Positions 36,631 to 45,330 of a DNA stretch of 64,000 nt are shown here, one piece after another. Under the pieces are notes generated by a model. The model saw only the letters and a list, made by a program, of their open reading frames with translations. It ran no database searches and had not been told where the DNA came from. The stretch covers positions 4,340,001-4,404,000 of the forward strand of contig OZ240681.1 in assembly GCA_965199165.1 (NCBI GenBank), given 5' to 3'. Each line of letters opens with the position of its first letter. Position 1 is the first letter of the stretch. Both the position numbers and the translations under genes were made by a program. This stretch comes from LMUY01 sp965199165. Its GTDB lineage: Bacteria > Pseudomonadota > Alphaproteobacteria > Acetobacterales > Acetobacteraceae.

Positions 36631-37995
36631 ATGGGCTCCGCAGCGTTGTCGTCACTGCTGGCATCCCGTTCGGTGGCGGTCATCGGCGCTTCGCCCGACC
36701 CGGCGCGGATCGGCGGGCGGCCGATCGCCTCCGGGCAGCCCCGCAAGTTCAAGGGCGCCATCTTGCCGGTGAACCCGAGCCGGATCCTCATCCAGGGCGT
36801 ACCCGGCTTTCGCGGTCTTGCCAGCTTGCCGAAGGTGCCCTTCGGCGACATGGCGGTGGCCGAGGTGATTGGCTGGATGGTGGAGGATGCCGGCACCGAC
36901 ATGGTCGTCGTCCACGCCGCGCACGGGCCGGTTGTCGTGATGACGGTCGGGCGATCCCGGTTTGGCGCCGCCCGGTCGCACACCGCAGCAGCGGTGCTGG
37001 CGGAGTTCGGCGCCCTGCGCGCCCGCACCATCGAGGAAATGCTCCATCTCGCGCAGCTTGCCACCCGGCGCATCCACCCGGTGCGCACCACGCTGGGCAG
37101 GGTGACCGTCGGGAGCGGCGCCGGCGTGCTGGTCAGCGACGCGATGGAGGCGCTGGGCCTGCCCATGCCGCTGGCGGCGCAGAAGCGGCTGGTCGGCCTG
37201 CTGCCCTCCGCCGCCGTGCGCAACCCGCTCGACCTCAGCCTGGTCGGCACCGTCACCGAGGCGATGCGCCGGCTCGGCGACAAGTTCGTGGAACAGCCGG
37301 GCCTCCCCACGCCGCCTGCCGAGCCGGTGGAGGACCCCTCCGCATCACCGGCCGAGGCCGGAGGGAAGGCGATGCTGGCGGCGGCCGGCATCCAAAGCCC
37401 GCCCGAACGTGCCTGCGCCGACGTCCAGGCCGCCATCGCCGCGGCCGAGGCGATCGGCTACCCGGTGGTGCTGAAGATCCTCTCGCCCGAAATCACCCAC
37501 AGGACGGAGATTGGCGGCGTGCTGCTGGACGTGGCCGATGCCGCCGCCGTGCGGGACGGCTTCGCGCTGCTGTTGGCCCGGGCCGCGAAGAAGGCGCCGC
37601 ATGCCCGGGTGCAGGGCGTGCTGGTGGCCAAGCAGCTGGTGGGCGGCGTCGAGTGCATCCTGGGCATCCATCAGGACCCGGTGTTCGGCCCTGTGGCGAT
37701 GGTGGGCCTGGGCGGCATCTTCGTGGAGATGGTGCGGGACGTGGCGTTCCGCCGCTGCCCGTTCGGCGCCGATGTCGCCGAGAAGATGATCCGCAGCCTG
37801 CGCGGCGCGAAGCTGCTGCTCGGCACTCGCGGCAAGCCGGCGGTGGACGTGGCGGCCCTGGCACAGATGCTCTCCCGCCTATCCGCCTTCGCGCATGAGA
37901 CCGGGCCGCGGCTGCAGGCCGTCGACCTCAATCCCGTCCTGGCCATGCCATCGGGCGCCTACGCCGTCGACCCGGTGGTCCAGATCAACGCCTGA
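36631..37995 (+). CDS. Acyl-CoA synthetase (ADP-forming) family protein with internal deletions
   Basis: A 454-aa relative of acetate-CoA ligase (ADP-forming), usually about 700 aa. It keeps the start of the CoA-binding domain (SRSVAVIGASPDPARIGGRP), pieces of the ligase-CoA domain (VVVMTVGR, VRNPLDLSLVGTV) and a seemingly complete ATP-grasp domain (~245-454, GYPVVLKILSPEITHRTE, GGVECILGIHQDPVFGPV). Missing are the stretch holding the catalytic-His neighbourhood and SQSGA motif, part of the SHTAALAGSD region, and about 100 residues before the ATP-grasp domain. Frame and codon use are normal. It may be eroded or specialised. GGGAGG precedes ATG 36631. Confidence 0.72.
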   Translation: MGSAALSSLLASRSVAVIGASPDPARIGGRPIASGQPRKFKGAILPVNPSRILIQGVPGFRGLASLPKVPFGDMAVAEVIGWMVEDAGTDMVVVHAAHGPVVVMTVGRSRFGAARSHTAAAVLAEFGALRARTIEEMLHLAQLATRRIHPVRTTLGRVTVGSGAGVLVSDAMEALGLPMPLAAQKRLVGLLPSAAVRNPLDLSLVGTVTEAMRRLGDKFVEQPGLPTPPAEPVEDPSASPAEAGGKAMLAAAGIQSPPERACADVQAAIAAAEAIGYPVVLKILSPEITHRTEIGGVLLDVADAAAVRDGFALLLARAAKKAPHARVQGVLVAKQLVGGVECILGIHQDPVFGPVAMVGLGGIFVEMVRDVAFRRCPFGADVAEKMIRSLRGAKLLLGTRGKPAVDVAALAQMLSRLSAFAHETGPRLQAVDLNPVLAMPSGAYAVDPVVQINA

Positions 37996-38079
37996 CCGGG
38001 CATTGTTCGGCAGCGCAGTCGCAATCGCCGCGCGGTTGCGCCATCGTGGCGCGGGTGACCGCAACGAGGACCGTGGCCG

Positions 38080-39393
38080 ATGGCGCATTTGCTCGACACC
38101 GTGCAGACCGATGGCGAGCTGCCGCGCCGCACCGGCGTGGTCGTCATCGGCGCCGGCATCGCCGGCATCAGCACCGCGCTGGCCCTGGCCGAGAAGGGCG
38201 TCGCCGTCACCGTGCTGGAGAAGGGCCGCGTCGGCGCCGAACAGTCCAGCCGCAACTGGGGCTGGTGCCGCACCATGGGGCGTGACCTGGCCGAAGTGCC
38301 GCTGGCCATGGAAAGCGTGCGGATGTGGGGGCGCATGGCCGAGCGGGTGGGCGCCGACGTGGGCTTTCAGCGGGCCGGCGCCGTGTGGGTCGCCGACCAC
38401 GGCAGCGCGCTCGACGCCCACACCGCCTGGCTGGATCGCGCCCGCGAATACCAGGTGGAATCCCGCCTGCTGGACGCGGAGCAGACCGCGACGCTGCTGC
38501 CCGATGCCGGCCGCCGGTTCGCCGGCAGCCTCTACACCCCGTCGGACGGCCGCGCCGAGCCTCACCTTGCGGTCCCCGCCATGGCGGCGGCGGCGCGCAA
38601 GCTCGGCGTGGTGGTCCTGGAGGGCTGCGCCGCGCGCGGGCTGGACGTCGCCGCCGGGCGCGTTGCGGGCGTGGTGACGGAGCGCGGGCGGATCGCCTGC
38701 GAGGCGGCCGTGCTGGCCGGCGGCGCCTGGTCGCGCCTGTTCTGCGGCAACCAGGGCGTGGGCTTTCCCCAGCTGAAGGTGCTGGGTTCGGTGTTCCGCA
38801 CCGCACCCATGGCCGGGCCGGCGCTCTCCGTCGGGGGCACCCACTGGGCGTTCCGGCGGCGGACCGACGGTGGCTATACGATCGCCCGGCGCAGCAACAT
38901 GCGCACGCCGATCGTGCCCGACAGCATCCGCCTGCTGCCGCAGTTCGGCCCGTCCTTCCTGCGCAACCGCGCCGAGCTGAAGCTCCAGTTGGACGGCCGC
39001 TTCGCCGCGGAATGGCGCACGCCACGACGCTGGGCGCTGGATCGCCCCTCCCCGTTCGAGGCCACGCGGGTGCTTGACCCGCCGCCGAACCAGGGCGACC
39101 TCGATTTCGCCCGGGCGGAACTCGTTCGCGCCTTCCCGGGTTTCGCCACCATGCAGGTGGCAGGCAGCTGGGGCGGCATGATCGACGTGACGCCGGACGG
39201 CGTTCCCGTCATCGGCGCCGTCGACGCGGTGCCGGGCTTCCACCTGGCCAGCGGGTTTTCGGGCCACGGCTTCGGCATCGGGCCGGGTGCCGGGCGGCTC
39301 ATGGCCGACCTCGTGACCGGCGCCCCGCCGATCGTCGACCCGGCGCCGTTCCGCTTCGCCCGCTTCACCGAGCCCACGAGAAAGGCCGCCTGA
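38080..39393 (+). CDS. FAD-dependent oxidoreductase (DAO/DadA family)
   Basis: A 437-aa amine/amino-acid oxidase of the DAO family. The FAD fingerprint GVVVIGAGIAGISTALALAEKG is followed by SSRNWGWCRTMGRD, as in gamma-glutamylputrescine oxidase-like (PuuB/OrdL) enzymes. The C-terminal FAD site is GSWGGMIDVTPDGVPVIG and FSGHGFGIGPGAGRLMADL. Substrate probably an N-substituted amine or amino acid. Its stop overlaps the next start by one base (TGATGG), so the AI-2E transporter is coupled. Confidence 0.88.
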   Translation: MAHLLDTVQTDGELPRRTGVVVIGAGIAGISTALALAEKGVAVTVLEKGRVGAEQSSRNWGWCRTMGRDLAEVPLAMESVRMWGRMAERVGADVGFQRAGAVWVADHGSALDAHTAWLDRAREYQVESRLLDAEQTATLLPDAGRRFAGSLYTPSDGRAEPHLAVPAMAAAARKLGVVVLEGCAARGLDVAAGRVAGVVTERGRIACEAAVLAGGAWSRLFCGNQGVGFPQLKVLGSVFRTAPMAGPALSVGGTHWAFRRRTDGGYTIARRSNMRTPIVPDSIRLLPQFGPSFLRNRAELKLQLDGRFAAEWRTPRRWALDRPSPFEATRVLDPPPNQGDLDFARAELVRAFPGFATMQVAGSWGGMIDVTPDGVPVIGAVDAVPGFHLASGFSGHGFGIGPGAGRLMADLVTGAPPIVDPAPFRFARFTEPTRKAA

Positions 39394-40475
39394 TGGACAC
39401 GATGCCCCTGCCCGCAGCCCGCGTCGGCGCCAGCCGGCCGCAGCAATTCGCCATGGGGACGTTGGCCCTGGGCCTGGTGCTGCTGGGGATCTACACGCTG
39501 TGGAACTTCATCAGCGCCCTGGTCTGGGCTGGCGTCTTCGCCATCGCGCTGTGGCCGCTCTACAGCCTTGCGGTGCGGCGGTTCGGCACCGGGCGGCACA
39601 ACGTCCTCTTGCCCGGCCTGTTCACGCTGGCCGTGGCCTTGGTGTTCATCGCACCGCTCGGCCTCGTCGGCATGCAGGTCGCGCGGGAGGCGCACGGCAT
39701 GACCGACTGGGTGCGCAACGCGCAGGAGCACGGCATACCGGAGCCCGACTTCGTCCGTCACCTGCCGTTCGGCCAGGTCCAGGTGGACGAGTGGTGGCAG
39801 TCCAACCTGGCCGACCCCGGCAGCGCACGCGACCTCGTCCAGCGCACCACGCGCGGCCGAGTGACCGACGTGAGCCGGATGATCGGCGCGCAGGTCGCTC
39901 GACGACTGACCTTGTTCGCTTTCACGCTGGTGACGCTGTTCTTCCTGTTCAAGGAAGGCGACCGGGTGAACGAACAGCTGCGGACCGCCAGCCACCGCGC
40001 GTTCGGCCCGGATGGCGAGCGCATCGGCCGCCAGATCATCGCCTCCGTGCATGGCACGGTGGACGGGCTGGTCCTGGTCGGCATCGGCGAAGGCTTTCTG
40101 CTCGGCATCGTATATGCCGTGGCTGGGGTGCCGCACCCCAGCATCTTCGGTGCGCTGACGGCCGTCGCGGCGATGATCCCGTTTGCCGCTCCGGTGATCT
40201 TCGCGCTGGCGGCGCTGATCCTCATCGCCCAAGGGTCGTTGATATGGGGCATCGCGGTCCTCTGCATCGGCATGGCCGTGACCTTCACCGCCGACCACTT
40301 CGTCCGCCCGGTGCTGATCGGCGGCGCCACCAAGCTGCCGTTCCTCTGGGTGCTGCTCGGCATCCTGGGCGGGGTGGAGGAGTGGGGGCTGATCGGCCTG
40401 TTCGTCGGGCCGGCGATCATGGCCGCGCTGATCCTGCTGTGGCGGGAATGGGCGTGCGGCCGTCGGAACGCATGA
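39393..40475 (+). CDS. AI-2E family transporter
   Basis: A 360-aa inner-membrane protein of the AI-2 exporter-like (PerM/YdiK) family. Around seven spans; a soluble middle part (~100-165) lies after span 3-4. Conserved LTLFAFTLVTLFFLFKEGDR and the C-terminal FVRPVLIGGATKLPFLWVLLG, GGVEEWGLIGLFVGP are typical of the family. Substrate unknown. It overlaps both neighbours by 1-4 bases, so it sits in a three-gene operon with the FAD oxidoreductase and the LLM oxidoreductase. Confidence 0.9.
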   Translation: MDTMPLPAARVGASRPQQFAMGTLALGLVLLGIYTLWNFISALVWAGVFAIALWPLYSLAVRRFGTGRHNVLLPGLFTLAVALVFIAPLGLVGMQVAREAHGMTDWVRNAQEHGIPEPDFVRHLPFGQVQVDEWWQSNLADPGSARDLVQRTTRGRVTDVSRMIGAQVARRLTLFAFTLVTLFFLFKEGDRVNEQLRTASHRAFGPDGERIGRQIIASVHGTVDGLVLVGIGEGFLLGIVYAVAGVPHPSIFGALTAVAAMIPFAAPVIFALAALILIAQGSLIWGIAVLCIGMAVTFTADHFVRPVLIGGATKLPFLWVLLGILGGVEEWGLIGLFVGPAIMAALILLWREWACGRRNA

Positions 40476-41836
40476 GCCGGGAAATCCGGCTCAACGCCTT
40501 CGACATGGCCTGCGTCGGCCACATCCAGCAGGGGATGTGGACGCATCCCCGCGACCGCTCGGCTGGATACGACACGCTGGCGCACTGGACCAGCCTGGCC
40601 ACGCTGCTGGAGCGCGGTCTGTTCGACGGGCTTTTCCTCGCCGACGTGCTGGGCGTCTACGACGTGTTCGAAGGCAGCCCGAGCGCGGCGCTGCGCCACG
40701 CCGTGCAGGTCCCCCTGCTCGACCCGCTGATGCTGGTGCCCGCGATGGCCGCCGTCACGGAGCATCTGGGCTTCGGCGTGACGGTGAACCTCGCCTACGA
40801 ACAGCCTTTCACCTTCGCCCGGCGCATGTCCACGCTCGACCAGATCACCGGCGGCCGGCTCGGCTGGAACATCGTGACCGGCTACCTGGACAGCGCCGCG
40901 CGTGCGATGGGGTTCGCCGCGCAGATGGCGCATGACGACCGCTATGATTTGGCCGACGAATTCATGCAGGCGGTCTACGCGCTGTGGGAAGGGAGCTGGG
41001 AGGACGATGCGGTCTGCCGGCAGCCCGGCCGCTTCACCGACCCGGCACGGGTGCGCCGGGTGCGGCATGGGGGCGCGCAGTACCGCATCGACGCGATGGC
41101 GCTGGTGGCACCGACGCCGCAGCGCACGCCGGTGCTGTACCAGGCCGGCAGCAGCGACCGGGGCCGCGCGTTCGCCGGGCGACATGCCGAATGCGTATTC
41201 GTCAACGGCGGCAGCAAGCCCGCGGTGGCGCGCCTGGTGGCCGACCTGCGCGCCCGCGCCGCACCGCGCCCGATCCGCGTGTTCGTTGGCGCGACCCCGG
41301 TCCTGGGGCGCACGACGGCGGAGGCGCACGCGCTACTGGCGGAGTACCGCGCGCATGGCAGCGTCGAAGGCGCGCTGGCCCACGCGAGCGCGTCCCTGGG
41401 CATCGACTTCGCGCGCTATGACTGGGACGAGCCGGTGGATGCCTCCCCCACCGAGGCGATCCGCTCCAACGTGGAGGCGATGACGCGCCAGCTTGGCCCG
41501 GGCTGGACCAAGCGGATGCTGGCCGCGCGGTTCGTGCTGGGCAGCCGACAGCCGCCCATCGTCGGCAGCCCGGCGGAGGTGGCGGACGAGTTGCAGGCGT
41601 GGGTGGAGGCAGCGGACGTGGACGGCTTCAACCTCTCCCGCACGGTGGCGCCGGAGTGCTGGGAGGCGATCGTGGATTTGTTGGTGCCAGAGCTGCAGGC
41701 CCGCGGCGCCTACAAGCACGCCTATGCACCCGGAACCTATCGGGAGAAGCTGTTCGGCGCCGGCCCCTACCTGGCCAGGCCCCATCCCGCCACCACCCGT
41801 CCGTGCCACGCCATGACGACGGCGGAGCCGCCGTAG
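40472..41836 (+). CDS. LLM-class FMN-dependent monooxygenase (NtaA/SnaA/DszA type)
   Basis: A 454-aa luciferase-like monooxygenase that uses FMNH2 from a separate reductase. The family start LNAFDMACVGHIQQGMWTHP, the FMN site LAYEQPFTFARRMSTLDQITGGRLGWNIVTGYL, and the late VLYQAGSSDRGRAFAGRHAECVFV are all present. Relatives oxidise nitrilotriacetate, dibenzothiophene sulfone or alkanesulfonates. ATG 40472 overlaps the transporter stop (ATGA). Substrate unknown; the coupled transporter and amine oxidase suggest use of a small N- or S-compound. Confidence 0.9.
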   Translation: MSREIRLNAFDMACVGHIQQGMWTHPRDRSAGYDTLAHWTSLATLLERGLFDGLFLADVLGVYDVFEGSPSAALRHAVQVPLLDPLMLVPAMAAVTEHLGFGVTVNLAYEQPFTFARRMSTLDQITGGRLGWNIVTGYLDSAARAMGFAAQMAHDDRYDLADEFMQAVYALWEGSWEDDAVCRQPGRFTDPARVRRVRHGGAQYRIDAMALVAPTPQRTPVLYQAGSSDRGRAFAGRHAECVFVNGGSKPAVARLVADLRARAAPRPIRVFVGATPVLGRTTAEAHALLAEYRAHGSVEGALAHASASLGIDFARYDWDEPVDASPTEAIRSNVEAMTRQLGPGWTKRMLAARFVLGSRQPPIVGSPAEVADELQAWVEAADVDGFNLSRTVAPECWEAIVDLLVPELQARGAYKHAYAPGTYREKLFGAGPYLARPHPATTRPCHAMTTAEPP

Positions 41837-41894
41837 GGCGGCCATCTACCAAGCGCGAGGCCCTACCCCGTCCGTATCAGCTTCGCGACCGGGG

Positions 41895-43316
41895 TCACGC
41901 GGAGAGCGGCTCCGCGATGTCCTCCAGTGACTTGCCTTCGGCGTCCACGCCCAGCCACGCCTCCATCGCCGCCCCCGCCAACATCAGCACCCCCGCGACG
42001 CAGTAGCCGCCGGACAGCGCCCAGGCCGAGCCGGCGGCGATCAGCTTGCCGAACAGCCACGGCGCCGCCGCCCCGCCGATCAGCGTGCCAAGCGCGTAGA
42101 ACACGGCAATGGCCAATGCGCGCGTCTCCAACGGGAAGATCTCACTCGCCGTCAGGTAGGCGGAGGAGGCCGCGGCGGAGGCGAAGAAGAACACGGCCAC
42201 CCAGCACAGCGTCTGCGTCGTCGCCGAAAGCAGCCCCATGCCGAACAGCACCGCCACCGCCATCAGCAACAGTCCGGAGACGGCGTAGGTGCCGGCGATC
42301 ATCTTCCTGCGCCCGACGGTGTCGAACAGATGCCCGAGTGCGAACGGGCCGACCAGATTGCCCAGGCAGAGCGGCAGAATATAGAGCCCGATCCGGGCGT
42401 CCGGCACGCCCTCGTAATGTTGCAAGACCAACCCGTAGGTGAAGAAAACCGCGTTGAACAGGAAGGCCTGCGCCACCATCAGCATCAGCGCGAGGGCGGA
42501 CCGCCCGCGGTGCCGGCCCAGCATGGCGCCGAACACCAGGCCGAAGCCGAACGTCTTGCGCGGGTGGATGGTGAGCGAGCCCTCCGCCCGCGGCAGTGCC
42601 CCGCCGCCGCCGTGGCTCACCCGGCGCTCGATGTCGTCGATGGTGCGGCGCGCCTCGCTTTCCTGCCCGTGCGTCACCAGCCAGCGTGGGCTTTCCGGCA
42701 CCCAGTGGCGCAGGAACAGGATGGAGATGCCGAGCACGCCGCCGATGCCGAAGCCGAGGCGCCATCCCCAGTCGAGCGGGACCAGGGCGCCCGACAGCAG
42801 CGGGATGGACGCCGCGGCGCCCGCCGCCGCCCCACCCCAGTAGCTGCCGTTGACCATGAGGTCGATGCGGCCCCGCAGCTTGGCGGGCACCAGCTCGTCG
42901 ATGGCGGAGTTGATCGCCGCATACTCGCCGCCGATGCCGAGCCCGGTGATGAAGCGGAACGCGGCGAAGCTCCAGAAATCCCATGCGAAGGCGGACAGCA
43001 GCACGCCCAGCACGTAGATGCCGAGGGTGACGTTGAAGATCATCTTGCGGCCCAGCCGGTCGGTCAGCCAGCCGAAGAACAGCGCCCCGGCGACCGCGCC
43101 GACCACGTAGACCGACGCGACGCTGCCCACGTCCTGCGCGGTGAGGCCCAAGGTGCGTTTATCCTGCAGCACCGGACCGAGGGAGCCGACGATGGTGACC
43201 TCGAGCCCGTCGAGGATCCAGGTGACGCCGAGCGCGATGACGACCAGGAGGTGGAAGCGGCTCCATGGCAGGCGGTCGAGCCGCGCGGGGATGTCAGTCT
43301 GGATGGCCCCGCTCAA
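41895..43316 (-). CDS. MFS transporter (sugar/organic-acid type)
   Basis: A 473-aa, 12-span transporter of the sugar-porter/SP-like group. Motif A appears twice, as FGWLTDRLGRKMIF and LGHLFDTVGRRKMI; RFITGLGIGGEYAAINSAIDELVPAKLRGR and WVPESPRWL are landmarks of metabolite:H+ symporters. Substrate unknown, likely a carboxylate or sugar. It is convergent with the monooxygenase gene and divergent from the DUF2075 gene. A large palindromic repeat lies upstream. Confidence 0.9.
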   Translation of the reverse strand: MSGAIQTDIPARLDRLPWSRFHLLVVIALGVTWILDGLEVTIVGSLGPVLQDKRTLGLTAQDVGSVASVYVVGAVAGALFFGWLTDRLGRKMIFNVTLGIYVLGVLLSAFAWDFWSFAAFRFITGLGIGGEYAAINSAIDELVPAKLRGRIDLMVNGSYWGGAAAGAAASIPLLSGALVPLDWGWRLGFGIGGVLGISILFLRHWVPESPRWLVTHGQESEARRTIDDIERRVSHGGGGALPRAEGSLTIHPRKTFGFGLVFGAMLGRHRGRSALALMLMVAQAFLFNAVFFTYGLVLQHYEGVPDARIGLYILPLCLGNLVGPFALGHLFDTVGRRKMIAGTYAVSGLLLMAVAVLFGMGLLSATTQTLCWVAVFFFASAAASSAYLTASEIFPLETRALAIAVFYALGTLIGGAAAPWLFGKLIAAGSAWALSGGYCVAGVLMLAGAAMEAWLGVDAEGKSLEDIAEPLSA

Positions 43317-43442
43317 TGGTGTTCCCCCGTTTGGTCGGATGGGAACAGCAAGGCAGCGTCAAGGTTGCCAGGGCGCTCCCTCCGTGGCCATTCCAATCGC
43401 CTTGAGAAGGCAATCGGAACCGTCTGGCCACGACGCCCTGGA

Positions 43443-43512
43443 CCCGCCAGAGGACAGTCGTCCTTTGGAAACCTCGTGTCAGCTGTCCAGAGGACGACTG
43501 TCCTCTGGCGGG
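43443..43512. repeat. 22-bp inverted repeat in the divergent MFS/DUF2075 gap
   Basis: Positions 43443-43464 are perfectly complementary to 43491-43512 (core AGGACGACTGTCCTCTGGCG), with a 26-base spacer, each arm itself partly self-complementary. It is followed by GGGGTGCGGGGCAGCGCCCC (43511-43530), a second hairpin. This is the GC-rich palindromic element type often seen between genes of acetic-acid bacteria. Confidence 0.8.
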
Positions 43513-43572
43513 GTGCGGGGCAGCGCCCCGCCCTTAACTCCTTCGCTTTTTCTTTCGATCTACATTCCTCTT

Positions 43573-45330
43573 ATGTTCCCGTCCGGCCCCTGGACCGTCC
43601 TGCCCGACTGGCGCCTGCCCCGCCTGCGCCGGCGCATCGATGCGGTGGTGCTGATGCCGCGGGCCATCGTGGCCTGCACGGTCCGCGCCGGGCGGCGCCA
43701 CAGCGCGCGCGACCGCGATGCCGCGGAGGATGCCGCACTCGACCTGCATGATTTCCACGCCGGCAGCGGCGGGCACCCGGTGGTGCCGCTCCTGGTCACG
43801 TTGGACGCCGCGCGCAACACCGCCGCCCGGCCGCTGATGCTGCCGGGCGTGACACCGGTGCTGGAGGCGAACGCCGCCACCTTGGAGCCGACCCTGCGGG
43901 AGATCGCCGCCGCGACCGCCTTCGGTCCGGTGCTCGCCGCCGCAGAGTGGCAGGACGCACCATACCGCCCGGTGCCCTCGCTGATCGAGGCGGCACGCAT
44001 GCTCTACGCCCGGCATGGCGTGGCCGATATCCGCACGGCCCATGCGGAGGCGCACAACCTCGGGGCGACCCGCGCCGCCATCAGCCACGCGGTTGAACAG
44101 GCGGCCGCCACGCGGCGACCCACCATCCTGTTCGTCACCGGCATCCCCGGCGCGGGCAAGACGCTGTGCGGGCTGGACACCGCTTTCACCGGACAAGCCG
44201 CGTTCCTGACCGGCAATCCGAGCCTGGTCCACGTGCTGCGCGAGGCACTGGCCCGCGACTCGGGCCTGTCGTTGCGGGCGGCGCGGCAGCGGATGGAGGG
44301 GGTGATCCAGGCGCTTCCGGCGTTCCGGGACTGCTATGCCGGCGGTGGCGTGCCGCCCGAGCGGGTCGTCGTGATCGACGAGGCGCAACGCTGCTGGTCC
44401 GCCGGCCACGCGCGCGCGAAGACAGGCTCGCGCGCCGTGCCGTTGACGGACAGTGAGCCCGCCCTGCTGCTCGACATCATGGCGCGCCGATGCGACGGGC
44501 CGGTGATCCTGTGCCTGATCGGCACCGGGCAGGAAATCCATGATGGCGAGGGTGGCCTGGCCGAATGGGGCGAAGCGCTGCGGACGCGGCCGGCATGGCG
44601 GGTGGTCGCGGCGCCGGACACCACCGTGGCCGCCGAACCGCGGCACCGCCTGCCGGACCTGCCCGGCCGCGTGCCCGATGCCGCACTGCACCTGGACACG
44701 CCGGTGCGCTCGCTGCGCAGCGCGGTGGCGCCCGCCTGGGTGGACGCAGTACTGGCCGGCAACCCGCTGACGGCGCGCGAGCTGGCGCGGGAGGGCGTGC
44801 CGTTCAGCGTCACCCGGGACCTGGCGGTGCTGCGCGCGCGGCTCCGGCGTGCCTGCCGTGGGACACGGCGTGCCGGGCTGCTCTGTTCCTCCGGCGCACG
44901 GCGGCTGCGGGCGGAGGGGCTGGGCGCGACGCTGCCGCATGACGACCCGGGCGCAGTGGCACGCTGGTTCCTCGACCGATATCCGGACGTGCGCGCCTCC
45001 GACGCGATGGAGGTGGCGGCGACCGAGTTCTTCGCGCAGGGGCTGGAGCTGGATGCTGCCGGACTGTGCTGGGACGGCGATCTTGTATGGGATGGTGCCG
45101 CCTGGCAGGCCCGTGCCTTCCGCGGCACCGCATGGACCCGCCCGCGCGGCGCGGCCAAGCGCCTGAACAAATGCAACGCCTATCGCGTGCTGCTGACCCG
45201 GGCGCGGTACGAGACGGTGATCTGGGTCCCACCGGGCGACGCTGCCGACCCGACGCGCGACCCGGCGCTGCTGGACCGCACCGCCGATTACCTGCTCTCC
45301 TGCGGCGCCCATCGCGTGGGAGGACGGTGA
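43573..45330 (+). CDS. DUF2075 ATPase/helicase-like protein
   Basis: A 585-aa protein of the DUF2075 (Schlafen group 3-like DNA/RNA helicase) family. The N-terminal ~100 residues correspond to its nuclease-like part, but where family members have the EFK of a PD-(D/E)xK site this one reads VACTVRAG, after RRIDAVVL. The P-loop is FVTGIPGAGKTLCG (Walker A), Walker B is RVVVIDEAQRCW, and KCNAYRVLLTRARYETVIWVP is the helicase end motif. Its stop overlaps the next start (TGATG). Role in DNA or RNA processing is inferred; no defence island surrounds it. Confidence 0.85.
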   Translation: MFPSGPWTVLPDWRLPRLRRRIDAVVLMPRAIVACTVRAGRRHSARDRDAAEDAALDLHDFHAGSGGHPVVPLLVTLDAARNTAARPLMLPGVTPVLEANAATLEPTLREIAAATAFGPVLAAAEWQDAPYRPVPSLIEAARMLYARHGVADIRTAHAEAHNLGATRAAISHAVEQAAATRRPTILFVTGIPGAGKTLCGLDTAFTGQAAFLTGNPSLVHVLREALARDSGLSLRAARQRMEGVIQALPAFRDCYAGGGVPPERVVVIDEAQRCWSAGHARAKTGSRAVPLTDSEPALLLDIMARRCDGPVILCLIGTGQEIHDGEGGLAEWGEALRTRPAWRVVAAPDTTVAAEPRHRLPDLPGRVPDAALHLDTPVRSLRSAVAPAWVDAVLAGNPLTARELAREGVPFSVTRDLAVLRARLRRACRGTRRAGLLCSSGARRLRAEGLGATLPHDDPGAVARWFLDRYPDVRASDAMEVAATEFFAQGLELDAAGLCWDGDLVWDGAAWQARAFRGTAWTRPRGAAKRLNKCNAYRVLLTRARYETVIWVPPGDAADPTRDPALLDRTADYLLSCGAHRVGGR

